From UBA5336 sp039818165 (GTDB taxonomy: Bacteria > Pseudomonadota > Alphaproteobacteria > Caulobacterales > Hyphomonadaceae), in the NCBI GenBank assembly GCA_039818165.1, contig JBCBUL010000011.1, forward strand, positions 1 to 64,000: a DNA stretch of 64,000 nucleotides, read 5' to 3'. Below the pieces are notes generated by a model. That model saw only the letters and a program-made list of their open reading frames with translations, made no database searches and was not told where the DNA came from. Numbering within the stretch: position 1 is the stretch's first letter; the number at the start of each line of letters is the position of its first letter. Shown here one piece after another: positions 5,839-15,721 of the stretch. Both the position numbers and the translations under genes were made by a program.

Positions 5839-8631
5839 ATGTTTAATCGTTACTCCTACGGCGCCGTGGCTTTGCTGGCGACCACCGCATTGACCCAGCC
5901 ATGGACGGCCGAGGCGCAGGAGGCGGATACCCCGCCCGCTTCGGAAAATGATGCTGGAGAAGCCGATCGTGTTCTCGGCCCGGTCGTAGTTCGGGGCCAG
6001 TACATTCCAGACGAGAAGCGCGAGACGTCTGAAGTCGCTAGCTTGATTGATGCCGGGGACTTCGCCCTGCGTGGCGATAGTGATGTCGCCGGTGCGTTGC
6101 GCCGCGTGACGGGTGTGTCGATCGATTCCGGCGGCAAATTTGTCTATGTGCGCGGATTGAACGAGCGCTACTCAAGCTCACTGCTGAACGGATCTGTCAT
6201 TCCGAGCCCTGAACCTCTTCGGAAAGTGGCGCCGTTGGACCTCTTCCCAACAGCTGTCCTTGAATCAACCCTGGTTCAGAAGACCTTCTCGCCGTCTCAA
6301 CCCGGTGAATTTGCCGGTGGTGTGATTGATATTCGCACGCGCGCCCTTCCAAACGAAAACTTCTTCAATGTTGGCGTTTCGCTAAGCGGCGACTCGGAAA
6401 CGACCTTCAACGAAGGCCTCGTGCATGCCGGCAGCCGGCGAGATGAGTTCGGCTATGATGGCGGCAGTCGCGATCTGCCCGCCGGCCTCGGCCAAGTTCT
6501 CGCCGATGGCACGTATAATAGCCTTCCACTTGCTGAACGGAACGCGTTCTCTCAGCAACTTACCGACGATGCCGATACGCTGGTTGTCCAGTCCACCGAC
6601 TTCATTGAGCCTGAGTTCGGCGTCGATGCCACGATTGGCCGTCGTTATGATGTGAATGATGACCTTTCCGTCGGCTTCCTCGGTGCGGTTTCCTACAGTA
6701 ACGACTGGAGCAGCCGGGAGGCTTCCCGCGGCATCGGTGAGGCGGTATTCAACACATCGACCAACGAGTTTGAAAACCTCCGGGCCCTGTCCAACTTCAA
6801 CCGGAACGTGACGACCAACACCATCGGTGCCAACGCGTTCGGTTCGATCGGCTTTGACATTCTGGACAACCACGAACTGAAATTCGTCGCGTTCGGCACA
6901 CGTTCTACGGACAAGCAAACCCAGAGCGAGACCGGCTTCTCTAACGATGAGTCAAACCTACTGCTCGAACGTCTTGAGTGGATCGAACGCCAGCTGTGGA
7001 CCACACAGGTTCAGGGTGAACATGTTTTCGACAACCTTCTCGGGCTCGAAGTGAACTGGCGCGGCAGCTACTCCGAAGCCAATCGTGACGCACCATTCCA
7101 GGTGTTCACGTCTTACGAATCGCCGCGCGCGGGCGTTCGTGAGGTGGTTGCAGGTAGCTCCATCGAGTTTTCCGAGATCGCTGATGACAGCACAGATTTC
7201 GGCATCGACGGCGTGCTGCCCTTCTATATCGGCGACATGGAAGTCGAGATCAAAGCGGGTTACGCTTACACTGAAAAAGATCGCGACTCTGAATCCAACA
7301 CGTTCATCCTTCAGGATACACTCGCCGAAAATCAGCGTGTGGACGCTGCCTATCAGCAGTACCTTCTTGAAGGCACACAAGCGCTACAGCTTGGCCGTTC
7401 AAACAACTCGCCAGCCTTCTACGTGGCAACCCAGGAAATTGATGCCGGTTATGCCGGTATTGATGCACAGCTGACACCCTTCCTTCGTATCGCTGTTGGG
7501 GCTCGTTACGAAGACTTCCTCCAGGCAATCGAGACCCGCGCTGCGCGGAACGGCAATGGAATTATCACGCCGCCGCTCGAAGAAGAAAGCTGGCTGCCAG
7601 CTGCCACGTTGACCTGGAACTTTGCAGACGATCTGCAGTTGCGTCTTGGATACTCAAAGACCGTCAACCGGCCTCAATTCCGTGAAGTCGGCCCAAGCCT
7701 CTTCACGAACACCGAAACGAACGAACAGTTTATCGGTAACCCATTCCTCGAAATCACAGACATCACAAACTATGATGCGCGTTTGGAATGGTACTTTGGC
7801 CGGGAACAATTCCTGACATTGGGCGCGTTCTTCAAGGAACTCGAAAACCCGATTGAAGCGATCAACGTCGGCTCTGGCGAAAGCCGCCTCGTCTCGTTCG
7901 CCAACATTGCTGGCGCGGAAGTGATGGGCTTCGAATTTGAATACCAGCAAGACATCCCGCTTCAGGATTGGCTGGGCTTTGGTGTGTTGGATGGAAAAGA
8001 CTTCACCATCACGACAAACTACACCTACTCAGACTCAGAGATCGATGCTGGCGGCTCGATCCTCGTGCTTGACCAGACGGCAATTCCAAATCTTGGTAGC
8101 CTGATTGGTAATGCGGATGGAACGATCCTTGTGGATATCTACTCAGATATTCCAGGGCGTCCGGGTGTCTTTGTTGGACCTGCCGGCATTGCCAACCCTG
8201 AAGATCTTTCAATTCAGGCGTTTTCGCAGAACTTCTTCACAGCTGTGACGGAGCGTTCGTCCGATTTCGACCCAAATCGCCAGTTGCAGGGACTTTCCCA
8301 GCACCTGTTCAACCTGCAACTCGGCTATCGTGATGAAGATGCCGACGCAGACTTGAACCTTCTGGTGAACTTCCAAAGCGAGCGCATTCGTTCGGTTGAA
8401 ACCGTGACGGATAACTCGCCTGCTATTATTGAAGAGCCTCCGGTGACGCTCGACCTTGTCTATCGCAAGGGCTTTTCCGCTTATGGCGGTGATTACAGCT
8501 TCGGGTTCAAAGTTCAGAATATCCTGAACTCCGAGTACAAGGCGTTCCAGGAAGCTGGCGGAAACGAAGTCGCCGTAGACGTTTATGATCCCGGTACGGC
8601 GTTCAGCATTTCTCTTTCCAGAGACTTCTGA
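5839..8631 (+). CDS. TonB-dependent outer-membrane receptor
   Basis: A 930-residue outer-membrane active-transport receptor. A signal peptide ends near ALTQPWTAEAQ (about residue 27). A possible TonB box (GPVVVRGQ) follows, then the plug domain (about residues 60-170) with DVAGALRRVTGVSI, FVYVRGLNERY and GEFAGGVIDIRT. The remainder is a long 22-strand-type barrel with many aromatic/aliphatic alternations, ending in the typical C-terminal F (SISLSRDF). It sits between two terminators, downstream of the surface lipoprotein and upstream of gspC, which suggests that it imports a product made available by the lipoprotein or by secreted enzymes; the ligand is not visible from sequence. ATG 5839 has a GGGG-rich binding site nine bases upstream. 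Confidence 0.9.
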   Translation: MFNRYSYGAVALLATTALTQPWTAEAQEADTPPASENDAGEADRVLGPVVVRGQYIPDEKRETSEVASLIDAGDFALRGDSDVAGALRRVTGVSIDSGGKFVYVRGLNERYSSSLLNGSVIPSPEPLRKVAPLDLFPTAVLESTLVQKTFSPSQPGEFAGGVIDIRTRALPNENFFNVGVSLSGDSETTFNEGLVHAGSRRDEFGYDGGSRDLPAGLGQVLADGTYNSLPLAERNAFSQQLTDDADTLVVQSTDFIEPEFGVDATIGRRYDVNDDLSVGFLGAVSYSNDWSSREASRGIGEAVFNTSTNEFENLRALSNFNRNVTTNTIGANAFGSIGFDILDNHELKFVAFGTRSTDKQTQSETGFSNDESNLLLERLEWIERQLWTTQVQGEHVFDNLLGLEVNWRGSYSEANRDAPFQVFTSYESPRAGVREVVAGSSIEFSEIADDSTDFGIDGVLPFYIGDMEVEIKAGYAYTEKDRDSESNTFILQDTLAENQRVDAAYQQYLLEGTQALQLGRSNNSPAFYVATQEIDAGYAGIDAQLTPFLRIAVGARYEDFLQAIETRAARNGNGIITPPLEEESWLPAATLTWNFADDLQLRLGYSKTVNRPQFREVGPSLFTNTETNEQFIGNPFLEITDITNYDARLEWYFGREQFLTLGAFFKELENPIEAINVGSGESRLVSFANIAGAEVMGFEFEYQQDIPLQDWLGFGVLDGKDFTITTNYTYSDSEIDAGGSILVLDQTAIPNLGSLIGNADGTILVDIYSDIPGRPGVFVGPAGIANPEDLSIQAFSQNFFTAVTERSSDFDPNRQLQGLSQHLFNLQLGYRDEDADADLNLLVNFQSERIRSVETVTDNSPAIIEEPPVTLDLVYRKGFSAYGGDYSFGFKVQNILNSEYKAFQEAGGNEVAVDVYDPGTAFSISLSRDF

Positions 8632-8653
8632 TCGATCGGGTCACGGGACAGCC

Positions 8654-8690
8654 AAGGCCGGCGGTGAACATGTCGCCGGCCTTTTGGCCT
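8654..8690 (+). terminator. Intrinsic terminator after the TonB receptor
   Basis: A ten-pair stem, AAGGCCGGCG (8654-8663) with CGCCGGCCTT (8674-8683), with a ten-base loop, is followed by TTTTGGCCTTTTT. It separates the receptor from the type II secretion operon, so gspC-N probably have their own promoter in 8690-8808. Confidence 0.85.
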
Positions 8691-8808
8691 TTTTGGGAGC
8701 TAAACACGCCGAAGATCGGGCTGGGCGTGCTCAAAAGGCACAAGTACAGAGTTTAAGATAAGAGCGATGGAAAAGCGCTCTATCCTTGTTAGTGTTTAGG
8801 GTGTTTGG

Positions 8809-9702
8809 TTGACGCAGTGGGTGCCAACCTGGGGTGAGAGAGCGAAGTCGTCATTGAAGGCCGTTGATTTCATTCCAAAAGAGTCACAGATGCGGGCGCT
8901 TGTTGAAGTGTCCGCTTTGGTGGTTTTGGGAGCGCTTCTGGGCAAGTCGGTCTGGTTGATCTTTGCGCCAGCTGCATCTGTTGCCGCGCCGACCCCGCCT
9001 CCCAATCTCCCCTCGCTCTCAATGTCCGCAACATCTGCTGCCCCTGCGGACAAATCCATTCTACTTCGCGTGAACGCATTTGAGGAAGGCACCACAGTGG
9101 TGACCGCTCCAACGCTGGATGACGTACCCGAGACCTCATTGAACTTGAAACTCAAAGGACAGCGCGCCGTGACTGGAGAAGGGCTCGGCACCGCAACCAT
9201 AGTGACGCCGGACAATCGCCAGGGCGTGTACCGAGAGGGCGAAGAGATCCTCGATGGAGTGGTGCTGTCACGCGTATTGTCCGATCGTGTGATCCTTGAG
9301 AAAGATGGTCGCTTTGAAAGCCTGTTCTGGGATGGACGCGACGGGGCGCTGAATGTCCTCGGCAGTGCGGACGAGCCCCGACAAACCGTCGCCAATCAGG
9401 AAGTGGTCGAAGGATCGACCTATCGTATCGCAAGCCTGAGCACGCTGCTTGGCGGGGCACGGATAGAACGGGCAACGGGGCCTGCGGGATGGCGGTTTCG
9501 CGCGATCGGCGACCCGAGCATATTGAGGTCTGCGGGTATCTTCGACGGCGACTACCTCATGTCGATAGACGGCACATCAGCTGAGTCCCTGAATTATGAG
9601 TCTTTAAGTGCGCAGCTGAATAATGCAGATAGGGTAAATCTGTCAGTTCGCCGTGGCACACAGACGTTGAACCTGACACTGATTTTCGAGGAGCGATCGT
9701 AA
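8809..9702 (+). CDS. gspC: Type II secretion protein GspC
   Basis: Inner-membrane bitopic protein that links the inner-membrane platform to the GspD secretin. A single membrane helix (about residues 31-52, ALVEVSALVVLGALLGKSVW) follows a short cytoplasmic tail. A proline-rich stretch leads to the HR domain (about residues 105-175, with VYREGEEILDGVVLSRVLSDRV), and the C-terminal part (about 200-297, with GDYLMSIDGTSAES) is PDZ-like. The length of 297 is normal. The start is uncertain: TTG 8809 is the first option and ATG 8890 would leave too little cytoplasmic tail. It is the first gene of the operon and its TAA overlaps the ATG of gspD by one base. Confidence 0.85.
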   Translation: MTQWVPTWGERAKSSLKAVDFIPKESQMRALVEVSALVVLGALLGKSVWLIFAPAASVAAPTPPPNLPSLSMSATSAAPADKSILLRVNAFEEGTTVVTAPTLDDVPETSLNLKLKGQRAVTGEGLGTATIVTPDNRQGVYREGEEILDGVVLSRVLSDRVILEKDGRFESLFWDGRDGALNVLGSADEPRQTVANQEVVEGSTYRIASLSTLLGGARIERATGPAGWRFRAIGDPSILRSAGIFDGDYLMSIDGTSAESLNYESLSAQLNNADRVNLSVRRGTQTLNLTLIFEERS

Positions 9703-11666
9703 TGAGCAGTTTCCGTAGGCTGGCTCTCGCGGCTGCATTTTCAGCGGCCACTGCGCCTCTCACTTACGCGGAGATGCAGAGCCCCTCCGCCGCGCGACAT
9801 ATTCTCAATCTCGATGATGTGGAAATAGGCGCATTGATCGAAGATGTTTCGGTCGTCACCGGCTATACCTTCATTGTGCATCCCGACGCCAAATCGAAGC
9901 GCGTTACGGTGATGAGCCAAACGCGGATGTCGTCTGAAGAAGTGTTCGACGTCTTTCTGTCGACCCTGCGTGTCCACGGATTCACCGCCGTTCCGGCTGG
10001 ACGCGACACGTACCGGATCGTCCCGGAACAGAGCGCCGTCGGCGAGGCAGCGACCCGGCGTGGCGGCGAGAATGCGTTCATCACTGAAATCATACAGTTG
10101 GACAATTTCAACGCCGTCGAAGCCGCCCAGATGGTAAAGCCTCTGATCGACGCTCAGGGCCAGGTGGTCGCCAATGCGCGATCGAACACTTTGGTTGTGG
10201 TCGACTATGCATCGAACATGGATCGGCTTCGCGCGGTGGTGCGAAACCTCGACCAGGACAGGAACATCGTAGAGACGTTGGCGCTTGAGAATGTTCCTGC
10301 AGCCGAGTTGCAAAAGATCCTGTCTGACCTGAATGGCGCTCGCGGTGATGGGTCTTCACAGTTTACGGTCGTCGCATCGGAGACCTCGAATTCCATCATC
10401 TTGCGGGGAGATGACGAGGCCGTCGCGCGGGCCCTGAGAGTGGCCCAGGAACTGGATGAAACGGATCCCGTCCGCGACAATCTTCGCATTGTGAAGCTCA
10501 ACAATGCGGACGCTTCGGGCATCGTCCCTATCCTGGAGAAAGTTGGCGCCACAATGACCGCGCAGAGATCCCCGGGTGAGGGAAGTGCGCCAACCCCGAC
10601 AGTGGATTTCCACGAACCAACGAATTCTCTGGTCATCAGCGCTAACTACGAAACACTCTTGGCCATGGAACGGGTTGTTGAGGCGCTCGACAGACGCCGC
10701 GCCCAGGTGCTCGTCGAAGCCATTATCGTTGAAATGTCAGACGACACAGCGCGTGAGCTTGGCGTGCAGTTCCTGCTTTCGGGGACAGGAAATTCATCGA
10801 CACCCTTCCTTTCGACGAGCTTTTCGCGTTCCTCACCAAATTTGCTCACGCTGGCTGGCGCCCTCGCAGGCGGTGACCTGTTTTCAAACAATGACGGATC
10901 TTCTGGGTCGGGCTCAAATGCGTTTGAATCTGCAGCAGTGAACTCATTGCTGGCATCGGATGGCACACTCGCCGGTGGTTTCGGCCAGGACGGAAACACG
11001 TTGTTTGGCGTCATCCTGAACGCCATCGAAAGGGATTCCGAGAGTCGTATCCTTTCAACCCCGTTCGGTATGGCGTTGGACAATGCCAAAACATCGCTTC
11101 TCGTTGGCCAGAACGTGCCGCTGACGTCCGGTGAAGCGCTTGGCGACAATAACACCAACCCCTTCCGTACCGTGGAACGTGAAGACATTGGTGTGAAGCT
11201 CGATGTAACGCCGAAGATCAGCGATGACGACACCGTCCGGCTCGAGATCTTCCAGGAAGTTTCAAGCATTGACCCGACTGTCAGCTCGCAGTCCCAGGAT
11301 CTGATCCTCAACACGCGAACAATTGAAACAAGCGTCCTTGCTGATGATGGCGACATCATTGTTCTCGGCGGGCTCGTCCAGCAAACTGAAACCCTGACAA
11401 ATGCCAAAGTGCCACTTCTCGGGGACATCCCTGGCATTGGACGACTTTTCCGGTCAGAGGGCACCGGCGTTGAGCGCACAAATCTTGTAGTCTTCATCAA
11501 GCCGACGATCGTTCGGGACTCTGATGATGCGGCCCGCGCGACGTCCCAGAAGTATCGCTATGTGCGCGCTGAGGAAATCTTCAACGGCACGGAAGACGAG
11601 TCTTCGCTTGATGCATTTATCGACGAAGTGATCGGCGGAGGGCTGCCGATAGATACCGGCTCCTGA
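9702..11666 (+). CDS. gspD: Type II secretion secretin GspD
   Basis: The outer-membrane channel of the type II system, 654 residues. A signal peptide ends near PLTYA (about residue 23). The N0 domain (HILNLDDVEIGALIEDVS...) is followed by three N-type ring domains, recognisable by repeated patterns such as ARSNTLVVVDY, SETSNSIILRG and EPTNSLVISA. The secretin domain starts near residue 340 (AQVLVEAIIVEMS) and contains the transmembrane hairpin and VPLLGDIPGIGRLF. No long S-domain is evident, so pilotin docking, if any, must use the short C-terminal tail. It overlaps gspC by one base and is followed by gspE after 31 bases. Confidence 0.95.
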   Translation: MSSFRRLALAAAFSAATAPLTYAEMQSPSAARHILNLDDVEIGALIEDVSVVTGYTFIVHPDAKSKRVTVMSQTRMSSEEVFDVFLSTLRVHGFTAVPAGRDTYRIVPEQSAVGEAATRRGGENAFITEIIQLDNFNAVEAAQMVKPLIDAQGQVVANARSNTLVVVDYASNMDRLRAVVRNLDQDRNIVETLALENVPAAELQKILSDLNGARGDGSSQFTVVASETSNSIILRGDDEAVARALRVAQELDETDPVRDNLRIVKLNNADASGIVPILEKVGATMTAQRSPGEGSAPTPTVDFHEPTNSLVISANYETLLAMERVVEALDRRRAQVLVEAIIVEMSDDTARELGVQFLLSGTGNSSTPFLSTSFSRSSPNLLTLAGALAGGDLFSNNDGSSGSGSNAFESAAVNSLLASDGTLAGGFGQDGNTLFGVILNAIERDSESRILSTPFGMALDNAKTSLLVGQNVPLTSGEALGDNNTNPFRTVEREDIGVKLDVTPKISDDDTVRLEIFQEVSSIDPTVSSQSQDLILNTRTIETSVLADDGDIIVLGGLVQQTETLTNAKVPLLGDIPGIGRLFRSEGTGVERTNLVVFIKPTIVRDSDDAARATSQKYRYVRAEEIFNGTEDESSLDAFIDEVIGGGLPIDTGS

Positions 11667-11697
11667 CGCGACAGGAGGAGTATTGTAGAGTTCAGTC

Positions 11698-13194
11698 ATG
11701 GTTGAAGCCGAAACGCAGCAACAGATCGCCTATGCCTTTGCGAAAGATAAGGGCGTTGTGGTGTTGCCTGAGACACCCGGCCCAGTCATCGGCGTACGCA
11801 ATGGCGCCGACCCTCTTGCCCTGATCGAGGTGCGTCGCGCTCTCGGCAAAAAACTGACTCTCAAATCCCTCGACGCAAGCGACTTCGAAAAGGCCCTGTC
11901 TGAAGCCTACGGTGGACGCGATCTCGATGGCGGCGAAGCTGAAGCGGCCATGGATGCCAATCTTGAAAGCCTGGTCGACGGCATTCCTCAGACAGCCGAT
12001 TTGCTGGATGGGGATGATGATGCGCCCATCATCCGGCTGATAAACGGATTGATCTTTGAGGCAGTGAAACGCAAGGCCTCGGACATCCATATCGATCCAT
12101 TCGAGGACAAACTCTCGATCCGTTACCGGATCGATGGCGCTCTGACGGAAGTGCTTACGCCTGCCCGAAAAATCGCTGCGCCTCTCGTGTCCCGCATCAA
12201 GGTGATGGCGCGGCTGGATATCGCAGAAAAACGCATGCCCCAGGATGGTCGAATATCGCTGTCCCTCGGTACACAGTCCATCGATGTTCGGGTCGCGACT
12301 CTGCCGACCCGGTATGGCGAACGCGTCGCCCTCAGACTTCTGGACACCCGAAACGCGCTGATCGGTCTCGACAAACTCGGCATGGATGCGACGACGGAGC
12401 AGCGCTACAACGATGTGCTATCCCAGCCCAATGGCGTGATCCTTGTGACCGGTCCGGTCGGGTCTGGCAAGACAACCACGCTTTATGCCTCGCTCTCTCA
12501 ACTTAACACGGGCGAAGTGAACATCATGACGCTGGAAGACCCTGTCGAATACGGCCTCGATGGGATCAGCCAAACTCAGATGGACCACAAAGTGGGACTA
12601 ACCTTCGCCGCAACACTGCGGTCGATCCTTCGTAACGACCCAAACATCGTCATGGTTGGCGAAATTCGCGATGGTGAGACCGCTGACGTTGCGCTCGAGT
12701 TCGCGCTCACGGGTCGTCTGGCGCTCTCGACCTTGCACACGAATTCGTCTGTCAGCGCCATTACGCGCTTACGCGATATGGGCATTGAGAGTTTCCTCAT
12801 GGCCTCAACGCTGCGCGCCGTGCTCGCCCAGCGCCTGGTCCGCAAGCTCTGTAGCCATTGCAAAGAGGTTGCACCCGCCGACGCCGGGGAATTGGCGATG
12901 CTGGGTCTGGAACCGGGCACGCACGTCGAGATCGGCCATGCACGCGGATGCCTCTCCTGCAGCAATACAGGTTATGAAGGACGCCTCGGCGTCTACGAGC
13001 TTTTGGTGATCGATGGAAAGATCAAGGAACTAATCCACACCGGTGCCAGCGAGCAGGACATTGAAGCCTATGCGTTCGCCGAACACGACATGCTGTTCGA
13101 GAACGGTCGGCGACTTGTATTGGATGGCCTGACGAGCGTGGAAGAAGTTTTACGCGTCTGCCGCCGGGAGGCGAGGAAAGATGGCCGCGTTTGA
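11698..13194 (+). CDS. gspE: Type II secretion ATPase GspE
   Basis: Cytoplasmic hexameric ATPase that drives pseudopilus assembly, 498 residues. Walker A is GPVGSGKT with K258; the Asp and His boxes (TLEDPVEYGLDGISQ; LALSTLHTNSS) and Walker B (VMVGEIRDGETAD) follow. The zinc-binding C-M domain is present: CSHC (C385, C388) and CLSC (C418, C421). The N-terminal domain that docks on GspL is shortened but present. AGGAGG around 11672-11678 is the nearest ribosome binding site. The last 14 bases overlap gspF. Confidence 0.95.
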   Translation: MVEAETQQQIAYAFAKDKGVVVLPETPGPVIGVRNGADPLALIEVRRALGKKLTLKSLDASDFEKALSEAYGGRDLDGGEAEAAMDANLESLVDGIPQTADLLDGDDDAPIIRLINGLIFEAVKRKASDIHIDPFEDKLSIRYRIDGALTEVLTPARKIAAPLVSRIKVMARLDIAEKRMPQDGRISLSLGTQSIDVRVATLPTRYGERVALRLLDTRNALIGLDKLGMDATTEQRYNDVLSQPNGVILVTGPVGSGKTTTLYASLSQLNTGEVNIMTLEDPVEYGLDGISQTQMDHKVGLTFAATLRSILRNDPNIVMVGEIRDGETADVALEFALTGRLALSTLHTNSSVSAITRLRDMGIESFLMASTLRAVLAQRLVRKLCSHCKEVAPADAGELAMLGLEPGTHVEIGHARGCLSCSNTGYEGRLGVYELLVIDGKIKELIHTGASEQDIEAYAFAEHDMLFENGRRLVLDGLTSVEEVLRVCRREARKDGRV

Positions 13195-14392
13195 GTATAC
13201 TGCGCTGCAGCAGGATGGCTCCCAGACCCGCGGCGTTATTTCAGCAGACAGTCCACGGGCCGCGCGGCGAGAACTTCGCCTGCGTCAGCTCACCCCCCTG
13301 GATGTAAAGGAATCGAACAATACCCAAGGGCGCGCGCGCCGTATCGGAACAAGACTTACCGCGAAATCCCGCGCCCTGATGACACGGCAATTGGCTGTGA
13401 TGCTGCAATCAGGCATGACAGTGGAAGAAGCGCTCAAGGCAGCGGCCGGCGACGGCAGCGACAAAAGCGTTCACGCTCTGATGTTGTCTGCACGTGCTCG
13501 CGTGATGGAAGGCGCGCGTTTGGCGGATGCACTCTCCGAGGCACCCACAGCCTTTCCGCAACTCTACAGAGCCGTAGTTGCTGCCGGCGAGTCGTCTGGT
13601 CAATTGGGCGATGTCCTCGAAAGTCTGGCCGACTATCTCGAGAGTTCATACCGGCTGAAGCAGCAGGTACAGTCTGCGCTGATCTACCCCGCCGTTCTCG
13701 CGGTATTGGCAATTGCCATGGTGACGGCCTTGATGATCTTCATCGTTCCGCGCCTTGTTGAGCAATTCGATCTGCTGGGTGGCGAGGATCTTCCCTTCCT
13801 GACTCAAATGGTGATCGGGTGCTCCAATTTTGTTCGCGACTGGGGATTGCTTCTAGTCGGAGCCATTTTGGTAGGTGGGTTCTTCCTGAACCGACTGATG
13901 CAAGCACGTCAGTTCAGACTAGGTCTGGATCGCGTGATGCTCGGTCTGCCTTTGGTTGGAAACATGCAACGCACAGTGCTTGCTGCCCGGTTTGCCAGGA
14001 TTTACGCAACACTATCGGCATCCGGCGCTCCGGTACTTGAAGCCCTTCAGGGCGCCAAAGCCGCCATGACCAATGAGGTCTTTTCCAAAGGCGCCGACGA
14101 TATTGCCGACAGTGTGCGCGAGGGTGGATCATTTGCATCTGCCATGCGCCAGACCAAGGCCTTTCCGGCGATCATGATCCATATGGCAGCCGCAGGCGAA
14201 GCGGGTCGAAACCTGCCTGGAATGATGAACCGCGCTGCGGATTTCCTCGAGAATGAGTTCGAGACCACAGCTCAAACCGCCTTGGGGTTGTTGGAGCCAC
14301 TCATCATTGTCGTCCTTGGCGGCATTGTCGGTGTGATTGTGCTATCTATCATGCTCCCAATTCTTCAATTGAACACGCTGGCCCTCGGCTAA
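13181..14392 (+). CDS. gspF: Type II secretion platform protein GspF
   Basis: Polytopic inner-membrane protein of the assembly platform, 403 residues, normal length. Two related cytoplasmic domains are separated by membrane helices (about residues 168-190 and 220-236), and a last helix lies at the C-terminus (LGLLEPLIIVVLGGIVGVIVLSI). The motif ALIYPAVLAVLAIAM and the duplicated FPQLYRAVVAAGESSGQLG / FPAIMIHMAAAGEAGRNLP are hallmarks of the GspF/PilC family. It overlaps gspE by 14 bases and is followed by gspG after 13 bases. Confidence 0.95.
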   Translation: MAAFEYTALQQDGSQTRGVISADSPRAARRELRLRQLTPLDVKESNNTQGRARRIGTRLTAKSRALMTRQLAVMLQSGMTVEEALKAAAGDGSDKSVHALMLSARARVMEGARLADALSEAPTAFPQLYRAVVAAGESSGQLGDVLESLADYLESSYRLKQQVQSALIYPAVLAVLAIAMVTALMIFIVPRLVEQFDLLGGEDLPFLTQMVIGCSNFVRDWGLLLVGAILVGGFFLNRLMQARQFRLGLDRVMLGLPLVGNMQRTVLAARFARIYATLSASGAPVLEALQGAKAAMTNEVFSKGADDIADSVREGGSFASAMRQTKAFPAIMIHMAAAGEAGRNLPGMMNRAADFLENEFETTAQTALGLLEPLIIVVLGGIVGVIVLSIMLPILQLNTLALG

Positions 14393-14405
14393 ACAGGACG
14401 ACGCA

Positions 14406-14882
14406 ATGACTGAGACTTTGGATACACAACCACCCACCCGGAAAGACGCCGGTTTCTCGCTGACCGAACTCATGATTGTGGTATTCATCATGGGGCTTCT
14501 GGCGACCGTTATTGTGGTTTCCACCGGTGGGATATTCGGGCAATCGAGAGACGCAAAAGCACGGTCCGATCTCCAGCGCCTCGAAAGTGGCTTGCAGATG
14601 TACAATCTCGACATCGGCTCGTATCCAACAGCCGATCAAGGTCTTCGTGCACTCGTTGAAGCGCCCTCTGGAGCAAATGCAGCCAGGTATCGCGCCGGCG
14701 GCTATCTTCAACGACTGGAGTTAGATCCCTGGGGTAACCCCTACCAGTATGATGCGTCCGGACGGCGCTCCGGAAAAGCCTACGACCTCTTCTCATTCGG
14801 TGCCGATGGCGCCGAAGGTGGGGAAGGGGAAGATGCCGATATTGGGAACTGGCAAACAGATGCAGACCTGCAGGGCTACTAG
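14406..14882 (+). CDS. gspG: Major pseudopilin GspG
   Basis: The main subunit of the type II pseudopilus, 158 residues. The prepilin leader is 16 residues, cleaved after G16 in KDAG/FSLTELMIVV, leaving F at +1 and E at +5, then a long hydrophobic assembly helix. The globular part has the GspG signatures DIGSYPTADQGLRAL and DPWGNPYQYD, and a C-terminal acidic calcium-type loop (FGADGAEGGEGEDADIGNW). The leader is longer than in Escherichia and Pseudomonas homologues. The 3' end overlaps gspH. Confidence 0.95.
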   Translation: MTETLDTQPPTRKDAGFSLTELMIVVFIMGLLATVIVVSTGGIFGQSRDAKARSDLQRLESGLQMYNLDIGSYPTADQGLRALVEAPSGANAARYRAGGYLQRLELDPWGNPYQYDASGRRSGKAYDLFSFGADGAEGGEGEDADIGNWQTDADLQGY

Positions 14883-15372
14883 TCCGGATTTCAGATGGCG
14901 TAGACCGAATCAAGACCATGGTTTCTCCATGGTCGAACTCATGGTCGTGATATTTGTAATCGGCCTTGCGGCGACATTTATTGTTTTATCCGCACCGCCC
15001 TCGAAGCCACACCTTGAGAAGGATACGGAGGCCATTGTCAGCTTATTGAACCGAGCCGCAGACGAAGCTTTGGTCAGCGGTGTCGCTTATGGTGCGGTGA
15101 TCTCAGACGATGGTGTGCGCATTGTCCGGGCGGACAATGGCGTTTGGCTTCCCGTCCCTGGCGCAGAGGCCCGCGTGTCGCGTGACACTGCATTGGCAGA
15201 GTTTGAAACGGAGGCCCCGAGCCCGGTTGGCACGCCGCCGCTATGGTTCGACCCGGCAGGAATGGCGCAGAAGGGCCGAATTGAATTGTCCGATCGCCGT
15301 TCCACCGTTTCGATCTTGGTAAGTGACAATGGCGGCGTTTCTGTTCTGCAGGAGTCCGCAGATGTTCGATGA
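14860..15372 (+). CDS. gspH: Minor pseudopilin GspH
   Basis: A 170-residue minor pseudopilin. The processing site is DHG/FSMVELMVVIF, after G21 if ATG 14860 is used. The start is chosen because the two longer in-frame ATGs lie further inside gspG and would give implausible leaders; 14860 gives a 21-residue leader and a 23-base overlap with gspG, so translation is probably coupled. The assembly helix is followed by a poorly conserved globular domain with GVWLPVPG and PLWFDPAGMAQ, in line with GspH. It ends inside the start of gspI. Confidence 0.85.
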   Translation: MQTCRATSPDFRWRRPNQDHGFSMVELMVVIFVIGLAATFIVLSAPPSKPHLEKDTEAIVSLLNRAADEALVSGVAYGAVISDDGVRIVRADNGVWLPVPGAEARVSRDTALAEFETEAPSPVGTPPLWFDPAGMAQKGRIELSDRRSTVSILVSDNGGVSVLQESADVR

Positions 15373-15721
15373 TGCTGGCTTCACGCTGGTCGAAGTGCTC
15401 GCTGCGCTCGCCGTCTTTTCCCTCGCTGCTGTGGGGATCATGCAGGTTACGGCGCAGAGCGTCCGCACGGCAGATGCCCTCGAGCAACGCTATGCAGCAC
15501 GCGTTGTTGCGTCAAACATCCTCGCAGAAGCGCTCGTACAGCCCAGCCAATCACGAATAGGCGAGGTCACCGGAACCGAGGAGCAGCTGGGGCGGACCCT
15601 CGAATGGAGCCGTTTCGCGACGCCAGTAGATGAAAATCTTCTCCAAGTTCGTGTCACAGTATCCGATCCGAGCACAGGTCAGATCCTTGCTGAACTTGGC
15701 GCGTTGAGAGCGCAGCGATAA
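15362..15721 (+). CDS. gspI: Minor pseudopilin GspI
   Basis: A 119-residue minor pseudopilin forming the tip complex with GspJ and GspK. A very short leader MFDDAG is cleaved before FTLVEVLAALAVFSLAAVGI, giving F at +1 and E at +5. ATG 15362 has CAGGAG at 15349-15354 and overlaps the gspH stop. The globular domain contains RYAARVVASNILAE, matching the conserved helix of GspI. Its TAA overlaps the ATG of gspJ by one base. Confidence 0.9.
   Translation: MFDDAGFTLVEVLAALAVFSLAAVGIMQVTAQSVRTADALEQRYAARVVASNILAEALVQPSQSRIGEVTGTEEQLGRTLEWSRFATPVDENLLQVRVTVSDPSTGQILAELGALRAQR

Noticed and set aside
10646..11500. Minus-strand ORF of 284 codons within gspD
   Set aside because: Serine-, threonine- and arginine-rich shadow frame of a well-supported secretin.
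14749..14859. Longer start for gspH
   Set aside because: It lies far inside gspG and would give a leader of almost 60 residues; the 14860 start gives a normal-length leader.
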